Positions 18,558 to 27,666 of a stretch of DNA of 64,000 bases are shown here, one piece after another. The notes beneath the pieces were generated by a model. It did no database searches. It saw only the letters and a program-made list of their open reading frames with translations, and had not been told where the DNA came from. The number at the start of each line of letters is the position of its first letter. Position 1 is the first letter of the stretch. Source of the stretch: Luteimonas marina (GTDB taxonomy: Bacteria > Pseudomonadota > Gammaproteobacteria > Xanthomonadales > Xanthomonadaceae); NCBI RefSeq assembly GCF_007859325.1, contig NZ_VOHK01000006.1, forward strand, positions 124,001 to 188,000, in the 5' to 3' direction. Both the position numbers and the translations under genes were made by a program.

Positions 18558-18754
18558 ACAGCCGCGCCTTCACCATGCGTGCGCCCGCTCGCCGGCCCGG
18601 CGCCCGTCCTGCCCGTCATTCCAGCGAAAGCTGGAATCCATTGACTTCCGCTCTTCGGTTTTCCGGCAGGCGGGATGATTTCCCGCGGAAATGGATTCCA
18701 GCTTTCGCTGGAATGACGGCATTGGGGGCTTCGGCATCGGGGGCTTTCGCATGA
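18554..18754 (+). CDS. Repeat-derived coupling frame between sufC and sufD
   Basis: A 66-codon open frame. Its ATG overlaps the sufC stop (ATGA at 18554-18557) and its TGA overlaps the sufD start (ATGA at 18751-18754). Most of it (18615-18717) is a family A inverted repeat read as protein, giving peptides such as RHSSESWNP and WIPAFAGMT. It is unlikely to encode a functional protein. It may let ribosomes that finish sufC reinitiate, cross the repeat and start sufD, preserving coupling after insertion of the element. Expression is unproven. Confidence 0.45.
18615..18717. repeat. Dispersed inverted repeat, family A copy 3, inside the suf operon
   Basis: Arms GTCATTCCAGCGAAAGCTGG and CCAGCTTTCGCTGGAATGAC with a 60-bp interior containing a second smaller pair (TTTTCCGGCAGGCGG / TTTCCCGCGGAAAT). 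In transcripts the arms would form a long hairpin between sufC and sufD that could alter mRNA stability or cause partial termination. Confidence 0.85.
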
Positions 18755-19998
18755 ACACCCTGCTCGACTCCCTCGCCGCCGGTTTCAGTGGCGACACCGA
18801 CCGCCGCGCCCTGCTCGACGCCACCCTGCGCGACGGCCTGCCCGGCCCGCGCAGCGAGCGCTGGAAGTACACCTCGCTGCGCGCGCTCGAGCGGCGCAGC
18901 TTCGGCGCCGCCATCGCCACGCCGGCGATCGATCCCGACCTGCTGGCGGACATTCCCGCGCCGCGCCTGGTGTTCGTCAACGGACGCTTCGACGCCTCGC
19001 TGTCGCACCCCGACGCGCTGCCGGCGGGGCTGACGCTCGAGACCGGCACCGGCGTCGCCGACATCACCGAGACCGACGACGCCCCGCGCGCGCCGGGCGA
19101 CGACGTCTTCGCCCGCCTCAACGCCGCGCTCGCGCACGACGGCGTCAGCCTGCGCGCGGACGCCGGCGCGCAGGTGGCGCGGCCGATCCACCTCGTCTTC
19201 GTCGGCGCGCCGGCCGAAGGCGACCTCGCCTGGCACCTGCGCCACCGCGTCGAAGTGGGCGACGGCGCCACCCTGCGCGTGGTCGAGCACCACCTCGCCA
19301 CCGGCGCGCACCGGCACCTCGACAACAGCCTGGTCTCGATCGCGGTCGGCGACGGCGCCACGCTCGAGCACGCGCGCATCCAGCACGCCGCCGACGGCGC
19401 CACCCTGTTCGCCCGCACCGACGCCACGCTCGCGCGCGAGGCGCGCTACCGCCGTGTCGACCTCGAACTCGGCGGCGCGCTGTCGCGCCACGAACTGGAC
19501 GTGCGCCTGGAAGGCGAAGGCGCGGCGCTGGCCGCCCACGGCGTGCTGCTCGCCGCCGGCCGCAGCCACCTCGACACCCGCCTGGGCATCGAGCACGTCG
19601 CCCGCGACACGCGCTGCGAACTGCTCTGGCGCGGCATCGGCGCCGGCCGCGGACGCGCGGTGTTCCACGGCGGCATCACCATCCACGAAGGCGCCGACGG
19701 CACCGACGCGCGGCTGTCGAACAAGAACCTGCTGCTGTCGGCCAACGCCGAGATCGACACCCAGCCGGTGCTGGTGATCCACGCCGACGAGGTGCAGGCC
19801 GCGCACGGCGCCACCGTCGGCCAGATCGACGCCAACGCGCTGTTCTACCTGCGCTCGCGCGGGCTGCCGGAGGGAGAGGCGAAGCAGTTGCTGACCGCGG
19901 CGTTCTGCCGCGAGCCGCTGGCGGCTGTCGAGGATGAATCGCTGCGCGGGGTGTTGCAGGCGCGGATCGATGCGGCGCTGGAGTCGCTTTCGGCATGA
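18751..19998 (+). CDS. sufD: Fe-S cluster assembly protein SufD
   Basis: 415 residues. The N-terminal helical part has GPRSERWKYTSLRALERR, typical of SufD. The beta-helix core ends with VIHADEVQAAHGATVGQID, containing the conserved histidine of HGATVG that lies at the SufB-SufD interface and contributes to cluster formation. ANALFYLRSRGLPEGEAKQL is the family C-terminal signature. The ATG at 18751 was chosen because an upstream in-frame extension would consist of repeat DNA. The stop overlaps the sufS start (ATGA). Confidence 0.95.
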   Translation: MNTLLDSLAAGFSGDTDRRALLDATLRDGLPGPRSERWKYTSLRALERRSFGAAIATPAIDPDLLADIPAPRLVFVNGRFDASLSHPDALPAGLTLETGTGVADITETDDAPRAPGDDVFARLNAALAHDGVSLRADAGAQVARPIHLVFVGAPAEGDLAWHLRHRVEVGDGATLRVVEHHLATGAHRHLDNSLVSIAVGDGATLEHARIQHAADGATLFARTDATLAREARYRRVDLELGGALSRHELDVRLEGEGAALAAHGVLLAAGRSHLDTRLGIEHVARDTRCELLWRGIGAGRGRAVFHGGITIHEGADGTDARLSNKNLLLSANAEIDTQPVLVIHADEVQAAHGATVGQIDANALFYLRSRGLPEGEAKQLLTAAFCREPLAAVEDESLRGVLQARIDAALESLSA

Positions 19999-21275
19999 AT
20001 GCGCCGGGCGTGACGTACCCCCATCCCGGCCTTCCCCCGCAAGCGGGGGAAGGAGTAGGTCGCGTCGACTGGACACGTGTACGCGAAGACTTCCCGCTGC
20101 TGCGCCGCGAGGTGCACGGCAAGCCGCTGGTGTACCTCGACAGCGCCAACACCGGGCAGAAGCCGGTGGCGGTGATCGAGGCGGTCGACGATTTCTACCG
20201 CCGCCACAACGCCAACGTCAGCCGCGCGGTGCACGCGCTGGGCACCGAGGCGACCGAGTCCTACGAGGCCTCGCGCCGGGCGCTGGCGCGGTTCCTCAAC
20301 GTGCGCGCGGACGAGCTGGTGCTGTGCAGCGGCACCACGTTCGCGATCAACCTGGTCGCGTATTCGTGGGCGCTGCCGCGGCTCAAGGCCGGCGACGTGA
20401 TCCTGGTCTCGCGCATGGAGCACCACGCCAACATCGTGCCCTGGCAGTTGGTCGCGCAGCGCACCGGCGCCACGATCAAGGTCGCGGACATCACGCCCGA
20501 AGGCACGCTCGACCTCGACGCGCTGTGGCGCGCGATGACGCCCGAGGTGAAGCTGCTCGCCGTGGCGCACGTGTCGAACGTGCTCGGCACGGTCAACCCG
20601 GTGCGCGAGATCTGCCGCGAGGCGCGCAAGCGCGGCATCGCCACCGTGGTCGACGGCTCGCAGGCGGCGCCGCACCGGCCGGTGGACGTGGCCGCGATCG
20701 GCTGCGACTTCTACGCCGTCACCGGGCACAAGATGTGCGGCCCCACCGGCACCGGCGCGCTGTGGGCGCGGCGCGAGCACCTGCAGGCGATGCCGCCATT
20801 CATCGGCGGCGGCGAGATGATCAGGGAAGTCAGCTTCGACGGCACCGTGTTCAACGATCCGCCGCACAAGTTCGAGGCCGGCACGCCGAACATCGCCGGT
20901 TTCGTCGGGCTCGGCGCGGCGGTCGACTATCTCCAGGGCCTCGGCATGGCGGCCATCGAAGCGCGCGAAATCGAGCTGCTGGCGCACATGACGCAGGCGC
21001 TCGACGCCGTCGGCGGCGTGCGCATCTTCGGCCGCGCGCCGGAAAAGGCGGCGGTGGTCTCGTTCCTGGTCGAGGGCGCGCATGCGCACGACCTCGCCAC
21101 CCTGCTCGACCTCGAAGGCGTTGCGGTGCGCTCGGGCCAGCACTGCGCGCACCCGCTGCTGCAGTTCTACGGCGTCGCCGCGACCTGCCGCGCGTCGCTG
21201 GCGTTCTACAACACGCACGAGGAGATCGACGCGTTCATCGCGGCGCTGCAGAAGGCGCGCGGGTTGCTGGGCTGA
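19995..21275 (+). CDS. sufS: Cysteine desulfurase SufS
   Basis: 426 residues, a class V aminotransferase fold. The PLP lysine lies in VTGHKMCGPTGTG and the active-site cysteine in RSGQHCAHPLLQFYG. YLDSANTGQKP replaces the more usual D-N-A-A-T/S motif. It releases sulfur from cysteine for the SufBCD scaffold. Residues about 8-22 (YPHPGLPPQAGEGVG) are translated from a family D repeat inserted right after the start codon; the conserved part begins at DWTRVREDFPLL. No sufE or sufU partner gene is in the window. Confidence 0.95.
   Translation: MNAPGVTYPHPGLPPQAGEGVGRVDWTRVREDFPLLRREVHGKPLVYLDSANTGQKPVAVIEAVDDFYRRHNANVSRAVHALGTEATESYEASRRALARFLNVRADELVLCSGTTFAINLVAYSWALPRLKAGDVILVSRMEHHANIVPWQLVAQRTGATIKVADITPEGTLDLDALWRAMTPEVKLLAVAHVSNVLGTVNPVREICREARKRGIATVVDGSQAAPHRPVDVAAIGCDFYAVTGHKMCGPTGTGALWARREHLQAMPPFIGGGEMIREVSFDGTVFNDPPHKFEAGTPNIAGFVGLGAAVDYLQGLGMAAIEAREIELLAHMTQALDAVGGVRIFGRAPEKAAVVSFLVEGAHAHDLATLLDLEGVAVRSGQHCAHPLLQFYGVAATCRASLAFYNTHEEIDAFIAALQKARGLLG
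20018..20055. repeat. Family D repeat inside the sufS coding start
   Basis: An inverted repeat CCTTCCCCCGC-AA-GCGGGGGAAGG preceded by CCCCCATCCCGG. The same element occurs intergenically at 33239. Here it is read in frame and adds about 15 residues to the SufS N-terminus. Confidence 0.85.
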
Positions 21276-21335
21276 ACCTGCTGCCCGAATCCTTCCGCTG
21301 CCGCCACGCGGCTCCGCGCCTCGATCCTCACCAAT

Positions 21336-21420
21336 GTCATCTCGAACGCAGTGAGAGATCTGACGCCGCGTCGCGCTGACAGGCTGTGGTGACAAGATCT
21401 CTCACTGCGTTCGAGATGAC
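21336..21420. repeat. Dispersed inverted repeat, family B copy 2
   Basis: Perfect arms GTCATCTCGAACGCAGTGAG and CTCACTGCGTTCGAGATGAC flank about 45 bp. It separates sufS from the GNAT gene within the same transcription direction and may attenuate read-through. Confidence 0.9.
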
Positions 21421-21493
21421 AGCATTCCGGCGCCGGCGTTCCGGCTGCCCGGAATACGCTACACCGGGCAGCCAACCGCCATAGAATGCAGGG

Positions 21494-22033
21494 ATGCACG
21501 AGCCGAGATTCCGCAACGCCACTGCGTCCGACATCCCCGCGCTGGTCGCGCTGGTGACCTCCGCCTACCGCGGCGAGTCCAGCCGTGCCGGCTGGACCAC
21601 CGAGGCCGACCTCCTCGACGGCAACCGCATCGACCCGGAGGTGCTGCGCGCCGACCTCGCGCGCCCGCGCAGCCGCGTGCTGGTCGCCGAGGACGGCGGC
21701 GGCCTCACCGCCTGCGCACACGTGGCGGAGGAGGACGGCTTCGGCTATTTCGGCATGTTCTCGGTGCGGCCGGACCTGCAGGGCGCGGGACTGGGCAAGC
21801 GGCTGCTGGACGAAGCCGAGCGCATCGCGCGCGAGGAGTGGCGGCTGCCGGCGATGCGGATGACGGTGATCGACCTGCGCGACGCGCTGATCGCCTTCTA
21901 CGAGCGCCGCGGCTACCGCCGCACCGGGGTGTTCAAGCCCTTCCCCTACGGCGACGCGCGCTACGGCATCCCGTTGCGCGACGACCTACGCTTCGAGGTG
22001 CTCGAGAAGCGCCTCGACGGAGCACCGGCATGA
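21494..22033 (+). CDS. GNAT-family N-acetyltransferase
   Basis: 179 residues of GNAT fold. The acetyl-CoA-binding motif A is SVRPDLQGAGLGKRLLDEAE and motif B includes AFYERRGYRRTGVFK. The substrate is not identifiable. It overlaps the next gene by four bases (ATGA), so it is translationally coupled to the Rieske protein at the end of the suf region. Confidence 0.85.
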   Translation: MHEPRFRNATASDIPALVALVTSAYRGESSRAGWTTEADLLDGNRIDPEVLRADLARPRSRVLVAEDGGGLTACAHVAEEDGFGYFGMFSVRPDLQGAGLGKRLLDEAERIAREEWRLPAMRMTVIDLRDALIAFYERRGYRRTGVFKPFPYGDARYGIPLRDDLRFEVLEKRLDGAPA

Positions 22034-22365
22034 GCGCGACCTGGACCTTCGTCTGCACGACGGAGGAACTGCTGCCCGGGGAGAAGAAGACCGCGTTCGA
22101 CGAGGTCACCGGCGCCGGCATCGTGGTGTTCAACCTCGACGGCGCCCTGTACGCACTCGAGGACAAGTGCAGCCACGAGGATTTCGAACTGTCGGCAGGC
22201 GAGGTCCAGGTCGCCGAGGCCAGCATCGAATGCGTGCTCCACGGCGCCCGCTTCGACATCCGCGACGGCCGCGCCCTGTGCGCCCCGGCCTACGAGCCGG
22301 TGGCGAAATTCCCGGTCAAGACCGAGCACGGCGGGATCTGGAGCCGCGATGACCGCGACGGGTAG
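22030..22365 (+). CDS. Rieske-type [2Fe-2S] ferredoxin
   Basis: 111 residues with the Rieske ligand pattern C47-S-H49 and C68-V-L-H71 (C-x-H ... C-x-x-H), as in small non-haem oxygenase ferredoxin subunits. No oxygenase is nearby. Its place at the end of the suf gene run is typical in several proteobacteria and suggests a client or electron donor in Fe-S assembly. The start is the ATG overlapping the GNAT stop. Confidence 0.9.
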   Translation: MSATWTFVCTTEELLPGEKKTAFDEVTGAGIVVFNLDGALYALEDKCSHEDFELSAGEVQVAEASIECVLHGARFDIRDGRALCAPAYEPVAKFPVKTEHGGIWSRDDRDG

Positions 22366-22401
22366 GGCGCTTTTGTCGCAGGCCTTTGCCACTTGAGCGC
22401 C

Positions 22402-22530
22402 GTCATCCCAGCGCAAGCTGGGATCCATTTTGCTTCTTCATGGTCGATATTTCCGAGGAAAATCAACGGCAAAATGGATGACCAGCGCTTCGCGCTGTTG
22501 CAAAGCACTTCCGGCTTTCGCCGGGATGAC
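22402..22530. repeat. Dispersed inverted repeat, family A copy 4
   Basis: Outer arms GTCATCCCAGCGCAAGCTGG and CGGCTTTCGCCGGGATGAC; the inner segment TGGATGACCAGCGCTTCGCGC matches the interior of copy 2. It fills most of the 370-bp gap between the Rieske and TonB-receptor genes. The rest of that gap holds the Fur-like site and promoter region described next. Confidence 0.85.
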
Positions 22531-22588
22531 GATCCAGGATCGTGTTCAGGCCTTCCCCAGGACAAAACGCCCGTTCATTTTCCGTTGC

Positions 22589-22608
22589 AATTGTGAATAG
22601 CTCTCATT
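22589..22608 (+). promoter_or_regulatory. Possible Fur box upstream of the TonB receptor
   Basis: AATTGTGAATAGCTCTCATT is an imperfect match to the palindromic consensus AATGAGAATNATTCTCATT, with the right half well conserved. It lies about 130 bp before the receptor gene, in the only AT-richer stretch of the gap. Iron repression would fit the downstream gene. Confidence 0.5.
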
Positions 22609-22735
22609 AACATGCGCGGGCTGCGAGCGCTGCCGCACGGGCCAGAGAGCCCGGCGCAGCCCTCCTGACCCGTCCAGCAGCCGCCAGAGACGTGGGTGTT
22701 TCCCTCCCCAATCCAACCGACTCTGGAGCCCTTCC

Positions 22736-25156
22736 ATGGCCTCTCCCGCTGCCTGCCTGCGCGGGCGCCGTATTCCTGCGCGCAGCCTGCTCTTCGTTTC
22801 CCTGATCGCCGCCCTGCCCTCGGCATTCGCTTCCGCGGACCTCGACCTGCCCGCCGACGACGCCCGGAATTTCGACACCGTGGTCGTCACCGCCGCCGGC
22901 TTCGAGCAGAAGATCACCGACGCCCCGGCCAGCATCAGCGTGATCACCGACGAGGACCTGTCGCACCGCCCCTACATGACCCTGCTCGACGCGGTCCGCG
23001 ACCTGGAGGGCATCGACGTCGGCGAAACCCGCGACAAGACCGGGCAAGGCACCATCTCGATGCGCGGCATGGGCTCGGACTACACCCTGATCCTGATCAA
23101 CGGCCGCCGCCAGAACAACCACGGCGACATCTACCCGAACAACTTCGGCGGCAACCAGTTCAACCACATCCCGCCGCTGGACGCGATCGAGCGCATCGAG
23201 GTGATCCGCGGCCCGATGTCCACCCTGTACGGCGCCGACGCCATGGGCGGCGTGATCAACATCATCACCAAGCGCGTGCTCGACACCTGGTCCGGCTCGG
23301 TCAGCATCGGCCGCACCTTCGAGGCCGACAGCCAGTTCGGCGACGACGCCACCGTGGACGCCTTCGTCACCGGCCCGCTGGTCCCCGGCAAGCTGAGCCT
23401 CGCCGCCCGCGCGAGCTGGTACAAGCGCGACGCCTCCAACCCGGTGTACGACCCGGTCGTCGATCCCGCCGGCGTCGAGCACAACCGCGCGATGACCTTC
23501 GGCGGCGGCGGCAAGACCGTGGACAACACCAACAAGGCCGGCGGCATCAGCCTGACCTGGACGCCGACCGACCACCAGACCCTGACCTTCGACTACGACA
23601 CCTCGGTCCAGGAATACGACAACTCGATCAAGATCAACGACTCGGGCGTCGAGGAATACCCGGTCGGTACCGTCGACAACATCAACAGCATCTTCGTCGC
23701 CGGCAACGCCTGCCTGGGCGCGGCCGGCGGCAACGCCGCCGCCTGCGCCGCCAACGGCGGCACCTGGGGCCGACGCGCCAATCCGCGTGCGGGCTACGGC
23801 CCGACCCAGGAATTCACCCGCGACGCCTGGGCGCTGACCCACGAGGGCCAGTGGAGCTTCGGCAACAGCCTGGTCTCGCTGGCGCACGTGGCCACCAACA
23901 ACGACGGCCGCACCCTGCCCTTCACCGTGGCCGAGCGCGAGCAGCTGCTGGAAATGGTCGACGGCACCGGCGCCTATGCGGGCATGTCCCTGGCGGAGCG
24001 CCGGGCACTGGCCGAATCGACCTTCCTGCCGCGCCCCAAGCGCACCCTGGAAAGCGCGCAGTACACCCTCGACGCAAAGCTGGACATCCCGTTCCAGGCG
24101 GCCGGTGAGCACACCGCCGTGGTCGGCACCCAGATCATCCGCGGCGAGCTGACCGACGGCGTGTTCGGCATGGAAGACGGCGAAGTCAGCGGCGTGCAGG
24201 AGCACAACATGTATTCGCTGTTCGTCGAGGACAACTGGAAGCTGGTCGAAACGCTGACCATCACCGCCGGCCTGCGCTACGACGACCACGAGGTGTTCGG
24301 CGACCAGTTCAGCCCGCGCCTGTACGGCGTCTATGCCTTCAGCCCGCAGTGGACGGTCAAGGGCGGCATCAGCACCGGCTTCAAGACGCCCAAGACCACC
24401 CAGCTGTACGACGGCATCACCGGCTTCGGCGGCCAGGGCACCACGCCGCTGTTCGGCAACCCGGGCCTGGTGCCCGAGACCAGCACCTCCGCGGAAATCG
24501 CGCTCTACTGGACCCATCCCAACGGCCACAACTTCAACGCCACCCTGTTCCGCAACGAGTTCGACGACAAGCTGTCCACCGAAAGCTGCGGCATCGGCCT
24601 GGCGCTGCAGTGCCCGACCGGCGAGTACGCCGACCTCGGCTACGTCACCGGCAACGTGCCGGTCAACATCGACGAGGTGGTGATCCAGGGCGCCGAACTG
24701 GCCGGCCGCTGGAACATCGGCGACGCCTTCGGCTTCCGCGCCAACTACACCTACACCGACAGCGAGCAGAAGAGCGGCGCCAACGCCGGCCGGCCGCTGG
24801 GCAACAGCGCCCGGCACATGGCCAACGCCAAGCTGGACTGGCGGGCGACGGACCGCATCAGCCTGTTCCTGACCGGCGAAATGCGCTCCAAGCGCTACCG
24901 CGGCATCAGCGCCGCCACCGGCGAGGAGCTGTACTACAAGGACTACACCGTGTGGCACCTGGGCGCGGCGTTCGAGCTCACCGGGTGGCTGACCCTCAAC
25001 GCCCGCGTCAACAACCTGCTCGACCGGGACTTCACCGCCTATGACGCCACCTTCGCCGACAACGGCGACGGCACCTGGACGCTGGTGCCGGAGGACCACT
25101 ACAACAACAAGGACAAGGCGCGCAGCTTCTGGCTGAGCCTGAACGCCCGCTTCTGA
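22736..25156 (+). CDS. TonB-dependent siderophore/iron receptor
   Basis: 806 residues. After the signal peptide (to about residue 34) comes a TonB box ([10 protein letters not shown]). The plug domain contains [28 protein letters not shown] and [20 protein letters not shown] followed by INIITK. A large 22-strand-type barrel ends in aromatic FWLSLNARF. The plug motifs are those of FepA/CirA-type catecholate receptors. Its position ahead of PepSY, DUF2271, DUF4198 and ApbE genes indicates iron or metal-chelate import. The substrate cannot be read from sequence. Confidence 0.93.
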   Translation: MASPAACLRGRRIPARSLLFVSLIAALPSAFASADLDLPADDARNFDTVVVTAAGFEQKITDAPASISVITDEDLSHRPYMTLLDAVRDLEGIDVGETRDKTGQGTISMRGMGSDYTLILINGRRQNNHGDIYPNNFGGNQFNHIPPLDAIERIEVIRGPMSTLYGADAMGGVINIITKRVLDTWSGSVSIGRTFEADSQFGDDATVDAFVTGPLVPGKLSLAARASWYKRDASNPVYDPVVDPAGVEHNRAMTFGGGGKTVDNTNKAGGISLTWTPTDHQTLTFDYDTSVQEYDNSIKINDSGVEEYPVGTVDNINSIFVAGNACLGAAGGNAAACAANGGTWGRRANPRAGYGPTQEFTRDAWALTHEGQWSFGNSLVSLAHVATNNDGRTLPFTVAEREQLLEMVDGTGAYAGMSLAERRALAESTFLPRPKRTLESAQYTLDAKLDIPFQAAGEHTAVVGTQIIRGELTDGVFGMEDGEVSGVQEHNMYSLFVEDNWKLVETLTITAGLRYDDHEVFGDQFSPRLYGVYAFSPQWTVKGGISTGFKTPKTTQLYDGITGFGGQGTTPLFGNPGLVPETSTSAEIALYWTHPNGHNFNATLFRNEFDDKLSTESCGIGLALQCPTGEYADLGYVTGNVPVNIDEVVIQGAELAGRWNIGDAFGFRANYTYTDSEQKSGANAGRPLGNSARHMANAKLDWRATDRISLFLTGEMRSKRYRGISAATGEELYYKDYTVWHLGAAFELTGWLTLNARVNNLLDRDFTAYDATFADNGDGTWTLVPEDHYNNKDKARSFWLSLNARF

Positions 25157-25168
25157 GCGCGGCCGCAG

Positions 25169-25196
25169 CGCGCCCCGCCGGAATCGGCGGGGCGCG
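25169..25196 (+). terminator. GC-rich hairpin after the TonB receptor gene
   Basis: A perfect 12-bp stem CGCGCCCCGCCG / CGGCGGGGCGCG with a GAAT loop starts 12 bp after the stop codon. There is no T-run, so termination may be partial or Rho-assisted. Confidence 0.6.
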
Positions 25197-25211
25197 TGTC
25201 AACCGAACGAG

Positions 25212-25230
25212 GATGAGAACGTTTCTCGTT
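25212..25230 (+). promoter_or_regulatory. Fur box and promoter of the PepSY operon
   Basis: GATGAGAACGTTTCTCGTT matches the 19-bp Fur consensus at most positions and has a perfect GAGAA-CGT-TTCTC core. A TATACT -10 element at 25238-25243 lies just downstream, so a bound repressor would block the polymerase. This placement also argues that translation starts after the box. Confidence 0.7.
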
Positions 25231-25257
25231 CCAACGCTATACTCGCCTGCCCTCCCC

Positions 25258-25917
25258 GTGAACGCTGCCGTGCCCGCCCCACAGGCCCGAGACACCCCCG
25301 CCACGGCGCAGCAGCGCCGCGGCTTCTGGCTGCGTACCCTGCACCAGTGGCACTGGATCAGCTCGGCGGTGTGCCTGATCGGGATGCTGCTGTTCGCGGT
25401 GACCGGGATCACCCTCAACCACGCGGCGAAGATCGAGGGCGCGCCGCGGGTCGACAACCGCAGCGCGACGCTGCCGGCCGCGCTGCTGCAGGCGCTGCCG
25501 GCCGACCGCACCGAGGGCAACGCGCCGCTGCCGCGCGAAGTGGCGGGGTGGCTGTCGGACACGCTCGACGCCTCGATCGGCCGCCGCGACGCCGAGTGGT
25601 CCGACGGCGAGGTCTACCTGTCGATGCCCGGGCCCGGGCGCGACGCCTGGCTCAGCATCGACCGCGAGACCGGCGAGGTCGAGTACGAACGCACCGACCG
25701 CGGCGTGGTCTCCTACCTCAACGACCTGCACAAGGGCCGCAACGCCGGCCCGGCCTGGGGCTGGTTCATCGACGTCTTCGCCGTGGCCTGCGTGGTGTTC
25801 ACCGTCACCGGCCTGTTCCTGCTGCAACTGCACGCGCGCCAGCGCCCGACGACCTGGCCCTGGGTCGGCCTCGGTCTGGTGGTCCCGGTGCTGCTGGCCC
25901 TGCTCTTCATCCACTGA
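25258..25917 (+). CDS. PepSY-associated membrane protein
   Basis: 219 residues from the GTG at 25258. An ATG at 25213 is in frame but lies inside the Fur box upstream of the likely -10, so it was rejected. The protein has a TM helix after [20 protein letters not shown], a periplasmic loop ([20 protein letters not shown], then [11 protein letters not shown]) and two C-terminal helices. The W-H-x-W and L-H-K-G motifs and the helix-loop-helix plan are those of PepSY_TM proteins linked to siderophore and iron reduction. It is the first gene of the Fur-controlled run. Confidence 0.85.
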   Translation: MNAAVPAPQARDTPATAQQRRGFWLRTLHQWHWISSAVCLIGMLLFAVTGITLNHAAKIEGAPRVDNRSATLPAALLQALPADRTEGNAPLPREVAGWLSDTLDASIGRRDAEWSDGEVYLSMPGPGRDAWLSIDRETGEVEYERTDRGVVSYLNDLHKGRNAGPAWGWFIDVFAVACVVFTVTGLFLLQLHARQRPTTWPWVGLGLVVPVLLALLFIH

Positions 25918-25940
25918 TCCACGACATCCGCGAGGTTCGC

Positions 25941-26456
25941 ATGCGCGTACAGCTCACCATCGCCCTGGGCAGCCTGCTCGCCCTGCCGGCGCAGGCCGTC
26001 GAATTCGACGTATCCGTCCAGATCCCGCAGCTCAAGGTCGCCGAATACCACCGGCCCTACGTCGCGGTCTACGTCGAGGGCGCGGACGGCAAGGCCGCGG
26101 CCAACCTCGCGGTCTGGTACATGAGCAAGGACACCAGCGAGGGCCACGGCACCAAGTGGCTGCCCGACCTGCGCCAGTGGTGGCGCAAGTCCGGGCGCAC
26201 GCTGAAGGTGCCGGTCGACGGCGTCACCGGCCCCACGCGCCCCGCGGGCACGCACGAGCTCGGCTTCGACGGCTCGCATCCGGGGTTGTCGAAGCTGCCG
26301 CCGGGCAACTACACGCTGGTGGTCGAGGCCGCGCGTGAGGTCGGCGGCCGCGAACTGCTGAAGATCCCCTTCGCCTGGCCGGTGAAGTCGGCGCAGTCCG
26401 GCAAGGCGCAGGGCAGCAGCGAACTGGGCGCGGTGACGCTCAGGCTCGCGCCGTGA
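25941..26456 (+). CDS. DUF2271 periplasmic protein
   Basis: 171 residues with a signal peptide (MRVQLTIALGSLLALPAQA) followed by a beta-sandwich-like domain: VSVQIPQLKVAEYHRPYVAV, LAVWYMSKDTSEGHGTKWLP, DLRQWWRKSGR and PAGTHELGF. These match DUF2271, a periplasmic family found next to PepSY and TonB genes. Conserved Trp, Lys and His residues could bind a flavin or metal chelate, but this is not established. It lies 23 bp after the PepSY gene. Confidence 0.85.
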   Translation: MRVQLTIALGSLLALPAQAVEFDVSVQIPQLKVAEYHRPYVAVYVEGADGKAAANLAVWYMSKDTSEGHGTKWLPDLRQWWRKSGRTLKVPVDGVTGPTRPAGTHELGFDGSHPGLSKLPPGNYTLVVEAAREVGGRELLKIPFAWPVKSAQSGKAQGSSELGAVTLRLAP

Positions 26457-26500
26457 ATCTTCTCCACCCCATTTCCCGTTCCCGCTCCAGGAGCATCCCG

Positions 26501-27382
26501 ATGAAGCGTTCCTCCCTGCTCGTTTTCGCCATCGCCGCGCTGCTGCCGCTGGGCGCGGCCGCGCACAAGCAATGGATCATCCCCTCGCAGGCCGTGGTCA
26601 ACGGCAACGACGTCTGGGTGACCTTCGACGCCGCGATCTCGAACCAGCTGTTCTTCCCCGACCACGTGCCGATGCGCCTGGACAACGTCACCGCGACCGC
26701 GCCCGACGGCAGCAAGGTCGAGCTGAAGAACGGCAGCACCGGCAAGTACCGCAGCACCTTCGACGTGCAGCTGCTGCAGCAGGGCACCTACCGCATCAGC
26801 AACGTCAGCGCCGGCCTGTCGGCGCGCTGGGACACGCCCGAAAGCCTGGCGGCGAAGGCGAAGGCCGAGGCGGAAGGCAAGCCGGCCAGCGGCCCCGGCG
26901 CGCCGCCCGAAACGCGCGGCGGCTTCCTGCGCAACGCGACGCCGGACGACCTGGCCAGCAAGGTCCCGGCCGACGCGAAGAACCTGCAGATCACCGAGGG
27001 CAACGGCCGCGTCGAGACCTTCGTCACCAACGGCGCCCCCAACGAGACCGCGCTCGCGCCCTCCGGCAGGGGCATCGAGCTGGTGCCGGTGACGCATCCC
27101 AACGACCTGTTCGCCGGCGAAGAAGCGACCTTCCGCGTGCTCGTCGACGGCAAGCCCACCGCCGGCCTCGAATTCGAGATCGTCCGCGGCGGCACGCGCT
27201 ACCGCAACGCACAGGACGACCTCAATGCGACCACCGATGCCGAGGGCCTGCTCAAGGTGACGTGGCCGGAGCCGGGCATGTACTGGCTGGAGACCAGCGT
27301 GCAGGACGACAAGCCGGCGAATCCGAAGGCGACGCAGCGGCGGCTGGGCTACGTGGCGACGCTGGAAGTGCTGCCGCAGTAG
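26501..27382 (+). CDS. DUF4198 periplasmic protein
   Basis: 293 residues from the ATG preceded by AGGAG; an in-frame ATG at 26453 was rejected because the signal peptide begins at 26501. After the signal peptide the mature protein starts AHKQWIIPSQAVV, the histidine-first pattern of DUF4198/NikM-like proteins. Two beta-sandwich-like parts flank a Lys/Pro/Gly linker (about residues 125-150), the second with EEATFRVLVDGKPTAGLEFE. DUF4198 proteins accompany nickel, cobalt or iron uptake; here the partner genes favour iron. Confidence 0.85.
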   Translation: MKRSSLLVFAIAALLPLGAAAHKQWIIPSQAVVNGNDVWVTFDAAISNQLFFPDHVPMRLDNVTATAPDGSKVELKNGSTGKYRSTFDVQLLQQGTYRISNVSAGLSARWDTPESLAAKAKAEAEGKPASGPGAPPETRGGFLRNATPDDLASKVPADAKNLQITEGNGRVETFVTNGAPNETALAPSGRGIELVPVTHPNDLFAGEEATFRVLVDGKPTAGLEFEIVRGGTRYRNAQDDLNATTDAEGLLKVTWPEPGMYWLETSVQDDKPANPKATQRRLGYVATLEVLPQ

Positions 27383-27425
27383 GCGACGCCGTCCGGCGAA
27401 GCCCGCATCGCTGCACATCCTCGAT

Positions 27426-27516
27426 CGTCATCCCGGCCTCGCTGCCCCCATCACCCCGGCTTCGCTGCCCCCGCCATTCCGACTTCGTTGCCCGTCATCC
27501 CGGCCTCTCTGCACCC
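27426..27516. repeat. Four degenerate tandem copies of one family A arm
   Basis: Units similar to CGTCATCCCGGCCTCGCTGC begin near 27426, 27449, 27473 and 27493 (period 20-24 bp) and run straight into the complete family A element at 27517. It looks like local amplification of the outer arm. Confidence 0.65.
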
Positions 27517-27613
27517 GTCATCCCGGCGAAAGCCGGGATCCATCTTGATCTTGCCTTTGATGCACCCCCGGAACAGCCACAACACAGGCATCCCGGCTGT
27601 CGCCGGGATGACC
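27517..27613. repeat. Dispersed inverted repeat, family A copy 5
   Basis: Arms GTCATCCCGGCGAAAGCCGG and CCGGCTGTCGCCGGGATGAC surround about 57 bp. It lies between the DUF4198 and apbE genes of one transcription unit. Confidence 0.85.
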
Positions 27614-27666
27614 AACCCGGGAGAAATCCGGCCCACCCGGTCCGCCGCAATCCAGAACGCGAATCC

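Noticed and set aside
25213-25257. ATG at 25213 as start of the PepSY protein
   Set aside because: It lies inside the Fur box and upstream of the TATACT element, so it is probably not in the transcript; GTG at 25258 fits better.
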